The position numbers were made by a program, and so were the translations under genes. DNA of 64,000 bases from an uncultured Eubacterium sp. Lineage in GTDB: Bacteria; Bacillota; Clostridia; Oscillospirales; Acutalibacteraceae. Position 1 is the stretch's first letter. Every line of letters starts with the position of its first letter. Location of the stretch: contig CALWHV010000006.1 of NCBI GenBank assembly GCA_944380545.1, forward strand, positions 1 through 64,000. The letters run 5' to 3'. The notes beneath the pieces are model-generated. The model was not told the DNA's origin, did no database searches, and was given only the letters and a program-made list of their open reading frames with translations. Below are positions 7,755 to 16,042 of the stretch, piece by piece.

Positions 7755-8972
7755 TCAATAATTTGTTACTCTGATGATATTGAGCACCTTTGAGCCGCCG
7801 AGCGCCTTTATGAGGCTTTCACGCGTCATCGAATCGGTTATGAACGCGACCTCGTCGGACGGCTGACCCTTTCTTGAAAGGAATTTAACATCGCTGAACA
7901 TACCGAGCACCTCGCTCTCGCTGAGCTTGGCGCGAACATAAAACGGCATCTCAAGGCGGGAATTATGGTCTATCACATAATCCTCCTCGCCGGCGCCCCA
8001 GCCGAACACCTTGCGCCTGTCTACATGCTTGGCGCAGTCCACCATATCGGCAACGACGGCGGAAGCCGTAGGAAGCTTGCCGGCTCCCCTGCCGTAAAAG
8101 CAGACATCACCCACCGCGTCGCCGCGCACGAGGATGGCGTTGAACACATCGCGCACGCTTGCAAGCTGGCTGCCGTTATAAACGACGGCGGGGCTTACGA
8201 AGGCGGCTATATTATTCTCGTCTATATATTTTATCTGGCCGAGCAGCTTTATAACGCCGTTTGCGCTGTGGATATACGAAACATCCTCAAGCGTGATATT
8301 CGATATGCCCTCCGTTTCTACCTGCGAGGGATAAACATGCTTCCCGAAAGCGAGCGATGCGAGTATGCAGACCTTGCGGCAGGCGTCGTGCCCCTCGATA
8401 TCGGCGGTGGGGTCCTTTTCGGCGTAGCCGTTTTTCTGCGCGAGGGAAAGCGCGTCCTCAAAGCTCATATCATCCTCTATCATACGGGTGAGGATGAAAT
8501 TGGTGGTGCCGTTCAGTATGCCGGCGATGCCCTCTATATGATTAGCGGCAAGGCACTGCGACATCGGGCGGATAATGGGTATGCCGCCGCCGACGCTTGC
8601 CTCAAACAGATAATTGACTCCGTTTTCCTTTGCCGCGGCAAGCAGTTCCAGCCCCTTTTGGGCAACGAGCTCCTTATTTGATGTCACGACCGACTTGCCG
8701 GCCTTAAGCAGCTTCATCGTGAAATCAAAAGCGGGGTTTATGCCGCCCATCGTTTCCGCAACCACCATAATATCGGGGTCGTTTAAAATGTCGTTAAAAT
8801 CCTTTGTGAACGCAGCCTCGTGCCTGTCGCCCGGAAAATCGCGCAGATCGAGTATGCGCGCTACATCGAGCGTTACGCCGCCCGAACGCTTGGCGATAAC
8901 ATCGTTGTGCGTATCTATTACCTGCGCAACACCGCTTCCGACGGTGCCGTAGCCCATAATGGCAACCTTCAT
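7755..8972 (-). CDS. hom: Homoserine dehydrogenase
   Basis: NAD(P)H-dependent reduction of aspartate semialdehyde to homoserine, on the way to threonine and methionine. The protein has 405 residues: Rossmann motif GYGTVGSGVAQVI (residues 7-19); substrate domain with SVGGGIPIIRP and LNGTTNFILTRM; KDPTADIEGHDACRK with the catalytic lysine; and a C-terminal ACT domain (from about residue 335), so the long regulated form. It lies between the ACT-domain regulator (15 bases upstream) and lysC (19 bases downstream), giving one aspartate-family operon. Confidence 0.96.
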   Translation of the reverse strand: MKVAIMGYGTVGSGVAQVIDTHNDVIAKRSGGVTLDVARILDLRDFPGDRHEAAFTKDFNDILNDPDIMVVAETMGGINPAFDFTMKLLKAGKSVVTSNKELVAQKGLELLAAAKENGVNYLFEASVGGGIPIIRPMSQCLAANHIEGIAGILNGTTNFILTRMIEDDMSFEDALSLAQKNGYAEKDPTADIEGHDACRKVCILASLAFGKHVYPSQVETEGISNITLEDVSYIHSANGVIKLLGQIKYIDENNIAAFVSPAVVYNGSQLASVRDVFNAILVRGDAVGDVCFYGRGAGKLPTASAVVADMVDCAKHVDRRKVFGWGAGEEDYVIDHNSRLEMPFYVRAKLSESEVLGMFSDVKFLSRKGQPSDEVAFITDSMTRESLIKALGGSKVLNIIRVTNY

Positions 8973-8987
8973 CTTATACCTCCAGCA

Positions 8988-9419
8988 TCAGCTTATATTT
9001 ACCGCGCTTACGCCGGATAGGCTGCCGAGGCAGTCCACAAGCGTCTGCGCGTCCGCGGTCATCTCCGCGGTGTAAACGGCGAGGGAAACATCCGCAACGC
9101 CGTTTTTGGGAACGCTTTGATTTATTGAAAGAACATTTGCGTTAAGGCGAAACAGCTCTGCCGTTACGGCGGAAAGAACGCCCTTTGCATCCTTTAGCCT
9201 TAAGAAGAGCGTGAGCACCTCGCCGCCGTTTTGCGGGTCATACTCAAAAACGCCGTCCTTATATTTATAATATGCCGAGCGGGATATGCCCGCCATACTT
9301 GCAGCCTTGGTTGCGCTTGACGCCTCGCCGGAAGCAAGCAGCGCCTTTGCCGTTACCACCCTTGAATAGACCGGCGGCAATAGCTTTTCATTAACAAGAA
9401 GATATTTATATCCTGCCAA
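8988..9419 (-). CDS. ACT-domain protein of the PheB/UPF0735 family
   Basis: A 143-residue protein resembling Bacillus PheB: a helical region with MAGISRSAYYKYKDGVF (a helix-turn-helix-like signature of this family) and a C-terminal ACT domain beginning LFLRLKDAKGVLSAV. The open frame extends to 9500, but a promoter overlaps that stretch. A TTG at 9419 preceded by GGTGGTG gives the usual family length and is chosen as start. Leading hom and lysC, it is probably an amino-acid-sensing regulator of aspartate-family flux, but neither ligand nor target can be read from the sequence. Confidence 0.82.
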   Translation of the reverse strand: MAGYKYLLVNEKLLPPVYSRVVTAKALLASGEASSATKAASMAGISRSAYYKYKDGVFEYDPQNGGEVLTLFLRLKDAKGVLSAVTAELFRLNANVLSINQSVPKNGVADVSLAVYTAEMTADAQTLVDCLGSLSGVSAVNIS

Positions 9420-9471
9420 AAACTGTTCACCACCCGCGGACAAATGTTCTGCCGTGAAATACACGATAGTT

Positions 9472-9500
9472 ATAATACCATTATTCGAGCGGAGATACAA
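9472..9500 (-). promoter_or_regulatory. Extended -10 promoter of the ACT-hom-lysC operon
   Basis: TTGTAT (9495-9500), 17 bases, TATTAT (9472-9477) preceded by TGG, i.e. an extended -10 element. Its position supports the TTG start at 9419 for the first gene and rules out the upstream codon at 9500. Confidence 0.7.
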
Positions 9501-9538
9501 GAGTTTTTTTAAAATTTTTTAAATATTGAAGTTTTTGC

Positions 9539-9567
9539 TTGATAAAACGCGCATATTGAATTATTAT
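9539..9567 (+). promoter_or_regulatory. Promoter of the AI-2E-family permease gene
   Basis: TTGATA (9539-9544), 17 bases, TATTAT (9562-9567) on the plus strand, in the AT-rich divergent intergenic region. Confidence 0.7.
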
Positions 9568-9605
9568 TTATATATAAACTATTTTTCAAGGAGAAATATC
9601 TGCTG

Positions 9606-10835
9606 ATGGATGTTAAAACGGAAAAACGGCGCGCTTTTCTGATAAATCTGCTGTTTATCGGCGCGGTGCTGGGCCTTGTTTATGTGTTTTTCAAATACCT
9701 TTTCTGGCCGACCGCGCCGTTTATACTTTCTTTTTTCTTTGCGGTGCTGCTGCAAAAGCCGCTGCGCTTTTTAACTAAAAAAACAAAGGGGCGCGGGCGC
9801 GGCGTGTGGAGCGTTGTGCTGGTGCTGCTTTCAATAGCCGTTATACTTGTGCCGGTAATACTGCTGCTTTACAACATTGTTGCTGAAATAAAGGAATTTG
9901 TAAGCTACCTTATAACACAGCTTTCCGACCTGCCGCAGTTTCTTGCAGATCTTCAGGTGTGGCTGCTCAAGGCGATAAGCTTTCTGCCCGACGGGCTTTA
10001 CAGCGCCGCCGCCGAAAAGATAACCGAAATAATGAGCACGCTTTCCGGCGATTTCAGCCTGAGCTCCATAGGGCTTGACACCAACACCATCACAAACGCG
10101 ATAACGAGCGGCGTTACGGGGATATACAGCGTTGCGCAGAGCGTGCCCTCCGCCGTTATAGGAATTGTTATAGGCATTATCGCCTGGATACTTTTTGCAA
10201 AGGACTACAACAGCGTTGTGGGCTTCATTCGCCTGCAGCTTCCCGAAAGCAAGAAAAACCTTTTGAGCGAGATAAAGCAGGTGTTTTCAAACACGATACT
10301 CAAAATGGTGCGCGCTTATCTGCTGATAATGTTTATCACCTTCTGCGAGCTTTCAATAGGCTTTACGATACTGAGCGTTGCGGGCATAATGAGCAACAGC
10401 TATATCTATCTTATAGCGCTCGGCATCTGTATCTTTGACATCCTGCCCGTAGCCGGCTCCGGCGGCATACTGATCCCGTGGGCGGTAATATCGCTGATAA
10501 CCGGCAACACGCCGCAGGCGATAGGGCTTATAATCATATATGTGATAATCACAGTGATAAGGCAGTATATAGAGCCGAAGATCGTGGGCGATTCGCTTGG
10601 CGTGAACCCGATAATAACGCTTGCCGGACTTTATTTCGGACTTAAGCTTTTCGGCGTTATAGGGATGTTTGTGGTGCCGATACTTGTTATGACGCTCAAG
10701 GCGTTCAACGACACGGGGCGCATACATCTGTGGAACGCGCCTCCGAGGGTTGCCGCCGCTGCGAAGCAGCCGAAGGAAAAGAAGAGCTTTTTCAAAAAGC
10801 GCTCCGGCGGCAAGGACAAAAACGAATCCGAATAA
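9606..10835 (+). CDS. AI-2E family transporter (PF01594-type permease)
   Basis: Polytopic membrane protein of 409 residues with about eight hydrophobic segments: a pair at residues 12-45, one at 62-85, a long amphipathic extracytoplasmic stretch (about 90-165), then segments from 165 to 360 including LALGICIFDILPVAGSGGILIPWA, typical of the family and of sporulation protein YtvI. The C-terminal tail is lysine-rich and cytoplasmic. Family members include putative AI-2 exporters and Na+/H+ antiporters; the substrate here is unknown. An AAGGAG site lies 13 bases before the ATG. Monocistronic, divergent from the hom operon and closed by a strong terminator. Confidence 0.87.
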   Translation: MDVKTEKRRAFLINLLFIGAVLGLVYVFFKYLFWPTAPFILSFFFAVLLQKPLRFLTKKTKGRGRGVWSVVLVLLSIAVILVPVILLLYNIVAEIKEFVSYLITQLSDLPQFLADLQVWLLKAISFLPDGLYSAAAEKITEIMSTLSGDFSLSSIGLDTNTITNAITSGVTGIYSVAQSVPSAVIGIVIGIIAWILFAKDYNSVVGFIRLQLPESKKNLLSEIKQVFSNTILKMVRAYLLIMFITFCELSIGFTILSVAGIMSNSYIYLIALGICIFDILPVAGSGGILIPWAVISLITGNTPQAIGLIIIYVIITVIRQYIEPKIVGDSLGVNPIITLAGLYFGLKLFGVIGMFVVPILVMTLKAFNDTGRIHLWNAPPRVAAAAKQPKEKKSFFKKRSGGKDKNESE

Positions 10836-10844
10836 AACGCGCAA

Positions 10845-10881
10845 AAGCGCCGCTTTCATCCTTGTGACGAAAGCGGCGCTT
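10845..10881. terminator. Bidirectional terminator
   Basis: A perfect 13-bp stem (AAGCGCCGCTTTC and complement) with an 11-base loop. It is followed by TTGCTTATTT on the plus strand and TTTTGCG on the minus strand, so it can close both the permease gene and the converging ABC-transporter operon. Confidence 0.8.
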
Positions 10882-10950
10882 GCTTATTTAATTAAACCGA
10901 TTGATTTGCACAGCGGCGAACGGGATGCGCCGAAGATATGCCGGCGCGGT

Positions 10951-11151
10951 TCAGTCCTTTGATTTATAATAGAGCATACAGTGGCAGAAGCCCTCAAAAT
11001 CGGGATCGGCTATCTGCTCGCGAAATTCCCTGCAAACGCATTTAAAATCCTCCGTGCGCTGTATGCGGCATGGGCAGTAGCCGCCCGTGCGCCTGAGACC
11101 CTTTTTGACGGTTTCAACTATCTCTTTATCCGGATTCAGCTTTACGGACAC
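10951..11151 (-). CDS. Ferredoxin-thioredoxin reductase catalytic subunit-like protein
   Basis: Small cytosolic iron-sulfur protein of 66 residues holding all six cysteines of the FTR beta subunit: CPC (26, 28), CVC (38, 40) and CHC (56, 58). In the family these ligate a [4Fe-4S] cluster and form the redox-active disulfide that reduces thioredoxin with electrons from ferredoxin. The GTG at 11151 sits nine bases after AAAGGTG and is chosen; upstream GTG at 11163 or TTG at 11160 would add three or four residues. Last gene of the amino-acid ABC transporter operon, 21 bases after the ATPase gene. No FTR variable subunit is present in the window, so the electron partner is unclear. Confidence 0.85.
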   Translation of the reverse strand: MSVKLNPDKEIVETVKKGLRRTGGYCPCRIQRTEDFKCVCREFREQIADPDFEGFCHCMLYYKSKD

Positions 11152-11172
11152 GGCAAACAACACCTTTCAAAA

Positions 11173-11955
11173 TCATTCCTCATAGCCGCGGAGAAATTCG
11201 CGCGTGCGCTCTGACTGCGGATTTTCAAACACCTGCTGCGGCGTTCCCTGCTCCGCTATAACGCCGTTGTCCATAAAGATGACCTTATCCGAAACATCGT
11301 GGGCAAAGCGCATTTCGTGGGTTACGATGACCATAGTCATATTATCCGCGGCAAGGCTTTTGATGACCTTTAATATCTCGCCGGTGAGCTCCGGGTCGAG
11401 CGCGGAGGTGGGCTCGTCAAAAAACAGCACGCGCGGGGAAAGGCAGAGCGCCCTTGCGATTGAAACGCGCTGCTTCTGCCCGCCGGAGAGCTCGCAGGGA
11501 TAGGCAGCCCTTTTATCCGAAAGCCCCACCTTTTGAAGCAGCGAGAGCGCCTTTTCGTTTATTTCGGCGAGCATCTGCTTTTTATTGCTTTTATAGCCCT
11601 CGGATTCCTTGGCGAGCAGCTTGGGGGCAAGCGTGAGGTTATCGAGCACATTATACTGCGGGAAAAGATTGAAATCCTGAAAAACGAGGCCGAAATTCAG
11701 GCGGTTCTTTCTTATCTCCCTTTCGGAAAGGCGCTTGTTGAGCGACGCGTCAAAAATGACGCTGCCGTCAACCGATATAGTGCCCTCGTCGGCTCGCTCA
11801 AGAAAATTCATACAGCGCAGAAGCGTTGTTTTTCCGCTGCCGGAGGAGCCGATGATTGACAGCACCTCGCCCTCTTCAAGCGAAAACGATATGCCCTTGA
11901 GCACTTCGTTGCTGCCGAAGCTTTTTTTGATATTATTTATCTCTAATACAGACAT
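11173..11955 (-). CDS. Polar amino-acid ABC transporter, ATP-binding protein
   Basis: ATPase of 260 residues energising amino-acid uptake at the inner membrane face. Walker [10 protein letters not shown] (37-45), Q-loop LVFQDFNLF, signature LSGGQKQR, Walker [14 protein letters not shown] and the switch histidine in VTHEMRF are all present. It is of the GlnQ/HisP group. A 20-residue lysine-rich insertion lies between the Q-loop and the signature ([10 protein letters not shown] region). It follows the permease gene by six bases. Confidence 0.95.
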   Translation of the reverse strand: MSVLEINNIKKSFGSNEVLKGISFSLEEGEVLSIIGSSGSGKTTLLRCMNFLERADEGTISVDGSVIFDASLNKRLSEREIRKNRLNFGLVFQDFNLFPQYNVLDNLTLAPKLLAKESEGYKSNKKQMLAEINEKALSLLQKVGLSDKRAAYPCELSGGQKQRVSIARALCLSPRVLFFDEPTSALDPELTGEILKVIKSLAADNMTMVIVTHEMRFAHDVSDKVIFMDNGVIAEQGTPQQVFENPQSERTREFLRGYEE

Positions 11956-11961
11956 ATTCGC

Positions 11962-12612
11962 TTATCCTTTATAATAATCCATTTTCTTTTCGATAAAGCC
12001 GAACAAAAGCGTAAGGACGCCGCAGAACACAAGATAAAAGGCGCCGGTGTAAAACAGCGGCCAGATAAGTCCGTCCAGCTTGATATAATTCTGAGCCATC
12101 CAGATAATCTCGTATACGGCGATTATTCTTGCAAGCGAGGTATCCTTTACGAGCGTGATAATCTCGTTGCTCATCGGCGGCACTATCCGCTTAATCACCT
12201 GAAAAAGGACCACCTTGAAGAATATCTGCGATTTTGTCATACCGAGCACCTGGCCCGCCTCGTACTGACCCTTCGGTATCGCCTCTATCCCGCCTCTGTA
12301 TATCTCTGAAAAATAGCAGGAATAGTTGATAACGAAGGCGATCAAAACCGCGTCGAACCGCTCCATAAGATCCCAGTTGAATATAAGGCCGGGGCCGTAA
12401 TACACAACGATGAGCTGAAGCATAAGCGGCGTGCCTCTTATTACCCAGACGAACGCTTTTGTAAGCAGCTTGAGCGGCAGAAAGCGGCTCATTGAGCCGA
12501 AGCTGACTATCAGCCCGAGCGGCAGCGAAAGCAAAAGAGTGAGCCCGAAGAGCTTTACCGTCATTCCGAAGCCCTCAAGCAGATCCTTTGTTACCGCCAA
12601 AAACAAATCCAT
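11962..12612 (-). CDS. Polar amino-acid ABC transporter, permease
   Basis: HisM/GlnP-type inner membrane permease of 216 residues with about five transmembrane helices. The EAA loop is recognisable as EAGQVLGMTKSQIFFKVVLFQ. The N-terminal motif FGMTVKLFGLTLLLSLPLG and FVWVIRGTPLMLQL are typical of polar amino-acid permeases. Only one permease gene is present, so a homodimer is expected. It lies between the binding-protein and ATPase genes. Confidence 0.95.
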   Translation of the reverse strand: MDLFLAVTKDLLEGFGMTVKLFGLTLLLSLPLGLIVSFGSMSRFLPLKLLTKAFVWVIRGTPLMLQLIVVYYGPGLIFNWDLMERFDAVLIAFVINYSCYFSEIYRGGIEAIPKGQYEAGQVLGMTKSQIFFKVVLFQVIKRIVPPMSNEIITLVKDTSLARIIAVYEIIWMAQNYIKLDGLIWPLFYTGAFYLVFCGVLTLLFGFIEKKMDYYKG

Positions 12613-12645
12613 AAGAATTTATACCTTTACCAACATTCAAAATCT

Positions 12646-12673
12646 GAGGGCAGAAGGTGCTCCCTCTGCCCTC
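12646..12673 (-). other. Intercistronic hairpin between binding-protein and permease genes
   Basis: A perfect 9-bp stem GAGGGCAGA / TCTGCCCTC with a 10-base loop in the 92-base gap, followed on the minus strand by TTTTGAAT. A partial terminator or RNA-stabilising hairpin here would favour expression of the binding protein over the membrane components. Confidence 0.6.
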
Positions 12674-12704
12674 GCGCGCTGTATTTTTTGCCCGAAATGC
12701 AAAA

Positions 12705-13502
12705 TTACGCAAGCGTAAGCTCGTACTTGTCAGCAAGCTGCTGGAGCGAGCCGTCCGCCTTCATTTCTTCTATGATCTTATTGACCTCCGCCGTTACATC
12801 GGAATCCTTTCTGAAGCCGATGCCGTATTCCTCAGAGGTGAGCGCGATGCCGTAGGCAAGGTCTTTATAGCTGGTGCCCTCGCCGGTCATAGCCTTAGCC
12901 ATAGTGCTGTCTATAACGCAGGCGTCAACGGAGCCGCTCTCAACCTCAAGCAGTGCGTCCGACTGCGCGGTAACGGTGGTGCACTTATCAATATATCCCG
13001 CCGATTCTATTGCGGCGGCGCCGGCAGAGCCGCTCTCAGCCGCAAAGGTGAGCTCGCCGAGCTGGGAGACATCGGTGTAATTACCGATGGCGTCGCTCTT
13101 CATAACAAGCACCTGCTCGTTCTTGACATAGGGCGAGGTGCAGCTCATAGCCGCCTTTACCTCTTCCGTGAGCGTCATACCGTTCCAGCAGCAGTCGATA
13201 CTGCCGGACTCAAGCTCAAAGGTCTTATTATCCCAGTCGATGACCTGGAACTGCGCTTCAACGCCGAGCTTTTCGCACACAGCCTGCGCAAACTCCGTGT
13301 CAAAGCCCGTAAGCTCTCCGTTTTCATCATAGTAGTTCATCGGCTCATATTCGGTTATGCCGATTACCATAGTGCCCTTATCCTTTATGTACTGAAGATC
13401 ACTGTCGGCAGACGCAGTCTGCGAATCAGAACAGGCGGCAAAACAACCGGCAACGAACAGCACCGATAAAAGCACTGCAAGAAACTTTTTCATTTTTTTC
13501 AT
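12705..13502 (-). CDS. Polar amino-acid ABC transporter, substrate-binding lipoprotein
   Basis: Exported solute-binding protein (SBP family 3), 265 residues. The basic N-terminus and hydrophobic core are followed by two possible lipobox cysteines (VAGC and FAAC, about residues 20 and 24). The mature protein begins with a Ser/Thr-rich linker, then MVIGITEYEPMNYYDENGEL and GFDTEFAQAVCEKLG, typical of family 3. An arginine and aspartate binding pair for an amino-acid ligand is expected, but specificity cannot be read. A GGAGG site precedes the ATG. First gene of the operon; the redox gene at its end hints at cystine or another sulfur amino acid, which is speculative. Confidence 0.94.
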   Translation of the reverse strand: MKKMKKFLAVLLSVLFVAGCFAACSDSQTASADSDLQYIKDKGTMVIGITEYEPMNYYDENGELTGFDTEFAQAVCEKLGVEAQFQVIDWDNKTFELESGSIDCCWNGMTLTEEVKAAMSCTSPYVKNEQVLVMKSDAIGNYTDVSQLGELTFAAESGSAGAAAIESAGYIDKCTTVTAQSDALLEVESGSVDACVIDSTMAKAMTGEGTSYKDLAYGIALTSEEYGIGFRKDSDVTAEVNKIIEEMKADGSLQQLADKYELTLA

Positions 13503-13532
13503 ACTTTTTTCCTCCGTTAATATTATGTTCTT

Positions 13533-13561
13533 ATTTTATCGTATTAGCATGTTAAAGTCAA
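13533..13561 (-). promoter_or_regulatory. Promoter of the amino-acid ABC transporter operon
   Basis: TTGACT (13556-13561), 17 bases, TAAAAT (13533-13538) on the minus strand, about 30 bases before the binding-protein start. Confidence 0.75.
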
Positions 13562-13618
13562 TAGTTATTATGCTTATAAAAACTGTCAAAATTAAAATTT
13601 TATTTATAGCATTACCAT

Positions 13619-13658
13619 AAAAAAACGCCCGAATCCGTGATCGGCACACGGCACGGGC
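13619..13658 (-). terminator. Terminator after the GIY-YIG gene
   Basis: An interrupted stem (outer GCCCG/CGGGC, inner CCGTG/CACGG) at 13627-13658 followed on the minus strand by seven T residues (13619-13625). Confidence 0.75.
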
Positions 13659-13698
13659 AATTTGGCGAATGGAATGATACTGTTCATTTAGCTATTTC

Positions 13699-14238
13699 TC
13701 ATTTATACCGCAATGCGTGATCGGAATGATTTTGAACTCCCCGATTTTTGTTATAGCCTTTTTTATATGCATTATATGTCAGAATAGCACTGTGCTCAAG
13801 ATCATCCAAAGAGCGAAATCCGCTTTCGGAGAGTTTTATGAATCGGATTGTGAATTTATCCCCGTATTTATAATCGGCGTAAACATCACCGTTTCCCTTA
13901 CCTGTAAAATGCTGATTGACTCTGTTGAATATTTTCTGCGCCTGACCGACATAATACTTGTCTTTCGTTTCGTTATGTAATATATAAACTCCTTTAAAAT
14001 TCAATTTTGAGTTCAGCATTTGGGCACATTTTAATTTATTCCTTACCTGGAAGAATTCCGGCACGGTAAACGCTCTGGAATTATGTGCCGCCTGATCTAC
14101 CGCTTTTTTTACCGCCCTTATCATTGCAGCGTATTCTTCCAATTCTCTGTCTTCTTGTTTTTTTACTAATATAATCGGTCCAACAACTGCAACAATACAT
14201 GCGGCAATACCAAAAAGAATAAGTAATAATCCGTCCAC
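13699..14238 (-). CDS. Membrane-anchored GIY-YIG domain protein
   Basis: A 179-residue protein with one N-terminal transmembrane helix (residues 3-25), a charged helical linker and a C-terminal GIY-YIG nuclease-like domain. The motif halves are GVYIL (83-87) and YYVGQ (95-99), followed by R106 and H110, the presumed metal-binding E148 and YNKNRG. All key catalytic positions appear kept, so it could be an active nuclease tethered to the cytoplasmic membrane face. The GTG start at 14238 has AAGGGGGG about 11 bases upstream. It is 20 bases behind the DUF3592 gene, in a small AT-rich islet. The cellular role is unknown; GIY-YIG domains occur in repair, homing and restriction enzymes. Confidence 0.8.
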   Translation of the reverse strand: MDGLLLILFGIAACIVAVVGPIILVKKQEDRELEEYAAMIRAVKKAVDQAAHNSRAFTVPEFFQVRNKLKCAQMLNSKLNFKGVYILHNETKDKYYVGQAQKIFNRVNQHFTGKGNGDVYADYKYGDKFTIRFIKLSESGFRSLDDLEHSAILTYNAYKKGYNKNRGVQNHSDHALRYK

Positions 14239-14258
14239 CTTTTATTTGCCCCCCTTGG

Positions 14259-14642
14259 TTATGTATTCTGATCTTCTTTCCGGTCATTTGACACTATAAA
14301 ACCGCCGAAATTATTTTTGTAATATGTAAGCAAACCGGTGTCCCCGACATTATATAAATTATCTTGTGAAGTGATATAAAATGAAAGCCTTTCACCGTTT
14401 TCCGTTTCAAAGTAAATATATTCCTCTGTACTTCCATATGAGCTGCCGGAGCCGTCATTGACATAACCTCCGGATTCATAACGCTGCGAGATTTTTATCA
14501 CGGTGGCTTTCACGGTTGTAAATCTTTCAGGATGGTGTTTATAAACGCTTTTATAAAGCATACCTTTTTTATTATATAAATACGAAATTAAAAAATACAC
14601 ACCCACACCTACCGCTACGCCCAGAACCACTAACACAAGCAT
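14259..14642 (-). CDS. DUF3592-like membrane protein
   Basis: A 127-residue protein with one N-terminal transmembrane segment (about residues 3-23) and a small beta-rich domain containing TVKATVIKISQRYESGG, a Gly/Ser-rich stretch and YFETENGERLSFYI, which resembles DUF3592 proteins. Only one membrane segment is clear. The ATG at 14642 is chosen because AGGAGG lies eight bases upstream; an earlier in-frame start at 14714 overlaps the promoter. It precedes and is probably co-transcribed with the GIY-YIG gene. No function is known for the family. Confidence 0.65.
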   Translation of the reverse strand: MLVLVVLGVAVGVGVYFLISYLYNKKGMLYKSVYKHHPERFTTVKATVIKISQRYESGGYVNDGSGSSYGSTEEYIYFETENGERLSFYITSQDNLYNVGDTGLLTYYKNNFGGFIVSNDRKEDQNT

Positions 14643-14685
14643 CTGAAAAGCCTCCTCTGATTGGAAAATCATATTATATATGACT

Positions 14686-14714
14686 ATTTTAACAATGATT
14701 ATGACTACTGTCAA
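14686..14714 (-). promoter_or_regulatory. Promoter of the DUF3592/GIY-YIG pair
   Basis: TTGACA (14709-14714), 17 bases, TAAAAT (14686-14691) on the minus strand: a near-perfect promoter, about 105 bases from the divergent XRE-regulator gene. Confidence 0.75.
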
Positions 14715-14819
14715 TATTTATTATTCTATTCTCACAAGGTTTATTGTTCTCGTATATTTCATTACAATATTACATATACATAATCAAAAGAAATTGCAGC
14801 AGATCTTGCGGAGGTGCGA

Positions 14820-15044
14820 ATGGACAGTAAATATCAGCAAAAATATAAAGAATTGGGACTGAATATTGCGTATTACAGAAAACGAAGAGGATATACACAG
14901 CTTGAATTTGTTGAGATACTTGATATTGACCGTTCGCATCTTTCAGCGTTGGAATTAGGAAAAAACGCGCCTTCACTTGATCTAATATTTAAAATATGCG
15001 AAAAACTTGATATAACGGAAAAGGAACTCTTTGATTTCAGATAA
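14820..15044 (+). CDS. XRE-family helix-turn-helix regulator
   Basis: A 74-residue stand-alone HTH protein of the Cro/C1 type. The five-helix fold is visible as LGLNIAYYRKRRGYTQLEF, then DIDRSHLSALELGKNAPSLDLIFKICEKL. The recognition helix is RSHLSALELG. ATG at 14820 has GGAGG six bases upstream; the GTG two codons earlier overlaps that site. It is divergent from the DUF3592/GIY-YIG pair, so by position it probably regulates it, much like control proteins of restriction or phage-derived modules. Composition is AT-rich relative to flanking genes. Confidence 0.88.
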   Translation: MDSKYQQKYKELGLNIAYYRKRRGYTQLEFVEILDIDRSHLSALELGKNAPSLDLIFKICEKLDITEKELFDFR

Positions 15045-15074
15045 TTTTAAATATAAAACGATATTCATAAACAA

Positions 15075-15099
15075 AAAAGAGCGGAATGACCGCTCTTTT
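15075..15099. terminator. Bidirectional terminator
   Basis: A 10-bp stem AAAAGAGCGG / CCGCTCTTTT with a 5-base loop, with T runs in both directions. It closes the XRE gene on the plus strand and iolE on the minus strand. Confidence 0.8.
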
Positions 15100-15125
15100 C
15101 TTTTGTTGTTATTGCATTTTAAACA

Positions 15126-16025
15126 TTAAAGCCCGGTGTTTTCGGCAATGTATTTTCTTGCCTTGACCGCGTATTCAAACGGGTTTGCCTTGGCGGGATC
15201 CTGCTCCGCCTCAACAACGACCCAGCCCTCGTAATCGTTTTGCGCAAGCACATCGAATATCGGGCAAAAATCAACATCGCCGTCGCCCGGAACGGTGAAC
15301 ACGCCGGCGCGCACGGCATCAAGAAAGCTCATATGCTGCGGCACTACCTGCTCGTTATAGATATTCATACGCACATCCTTGAGATGAACATGCTTTACCC
15401 TGCCGATATATTTTTTCAGCACGGGAACGGGGTCTATGCCGGCGAAGGTGAGGTGGCCGCTGTCAAAAAGCAGATAGACGAGCTGCGGGTCGGTAAGCTC
15501 CATAAGCTTATCTATCTCCTGAGCGGTCTGCACGCCCGTGCCCATATGGTGATGTACGGTGAAATACATACCCTTTGAGCGGGCGTACTCGCCCATCTCG
15601 TTAAAGCCCTTTGCAACGAGCTGCCACTGCTCGTCCGTATAGACCGGCTTTTCGTCAAGTATCGACTTATCAAGGCAGCCCTGTATGGAATTGCCCTGCT
15701 CAGATGCGCCGATGACCTTGGCGCCGAGCTCGCAAAGCATATCGCAGTGCTTTTTGAACGCCTCTATGGTTTCCTCGTACGGCTTGGAGGTGAGATAGGA
15801 GGAGAACCATGCGTTGCATATCTGAAGCCCGCGGATATCAAGATATTTTTTGAGCACCTTGGGGTCCTTGGGATATTTATTGCCTATTTCGCAGCCCTTG
15901 AAGCCGGCGAGCGCCATCTCGCTTATACACTGCTCAAAGGTGTTTTCCGCGCCGAGATCCGGCATATCGTCATTTGTCCATCCGATAGGCGCTATTGCAA
16001 GCTTTACTTTATTTTTATCAAGCAT
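15126..16025 (-). CDS. iolE: myo-inosose-2 dehydratase
   Basis: Converts 2-keto-myo-inositol (scyllo-inosose) to the diketone 3D-trihydroxycyclohexane-1,2-dione. The 299-residue protein has the xylose-isomerase-like TIM barrel: start [18 protein letters not shown], metal-binding residues in [21 protein letters not shown] and VHLKDVR, and VVVEAEQDP near the end. A GAGGT site lies nine bases before the ATG. Third gene of iolG-iolD-iolE, 17 bases after iolD. Confidence 0.93.
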   Translation of the reverse strand: MLDKNKVKLAIAPIGWTNDDMPDLGAENTFEQCISEMALAGFKGCEIGNKYPKDPKVLKKYLDIRGLQICNAWFSSYLTSKPYEETIEAFKKHCDMLCELGAKVIGASEQGNSIQGCLDKSILDEKPVYTDEQWQLVAKGFNEMGEYARSKGMYFTVHHHMGTGVQTAQEIDKLMELTDPQLVYLLFDSGHLTFAGIDPVPVLKKYIGRVKHVHLKDVRMNIYNEQVVPQHMSFLDAVRAGVFTVPGDGDVDFCPIFDVLAQNDYEGWVVVEAEQDPAKANPFEYAVKARKYIAENTGL

Positions 16026-16042
16026 AATCCGAATACCTCAAA

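Noticed and set aside
9420..9500. Longer N-terminus for the PheB-like ACT protein
   Set aside because: The extra codons overlap the promoter, including its -10 box, and exceed the family length. TTG at 9419 has a ribosome site.
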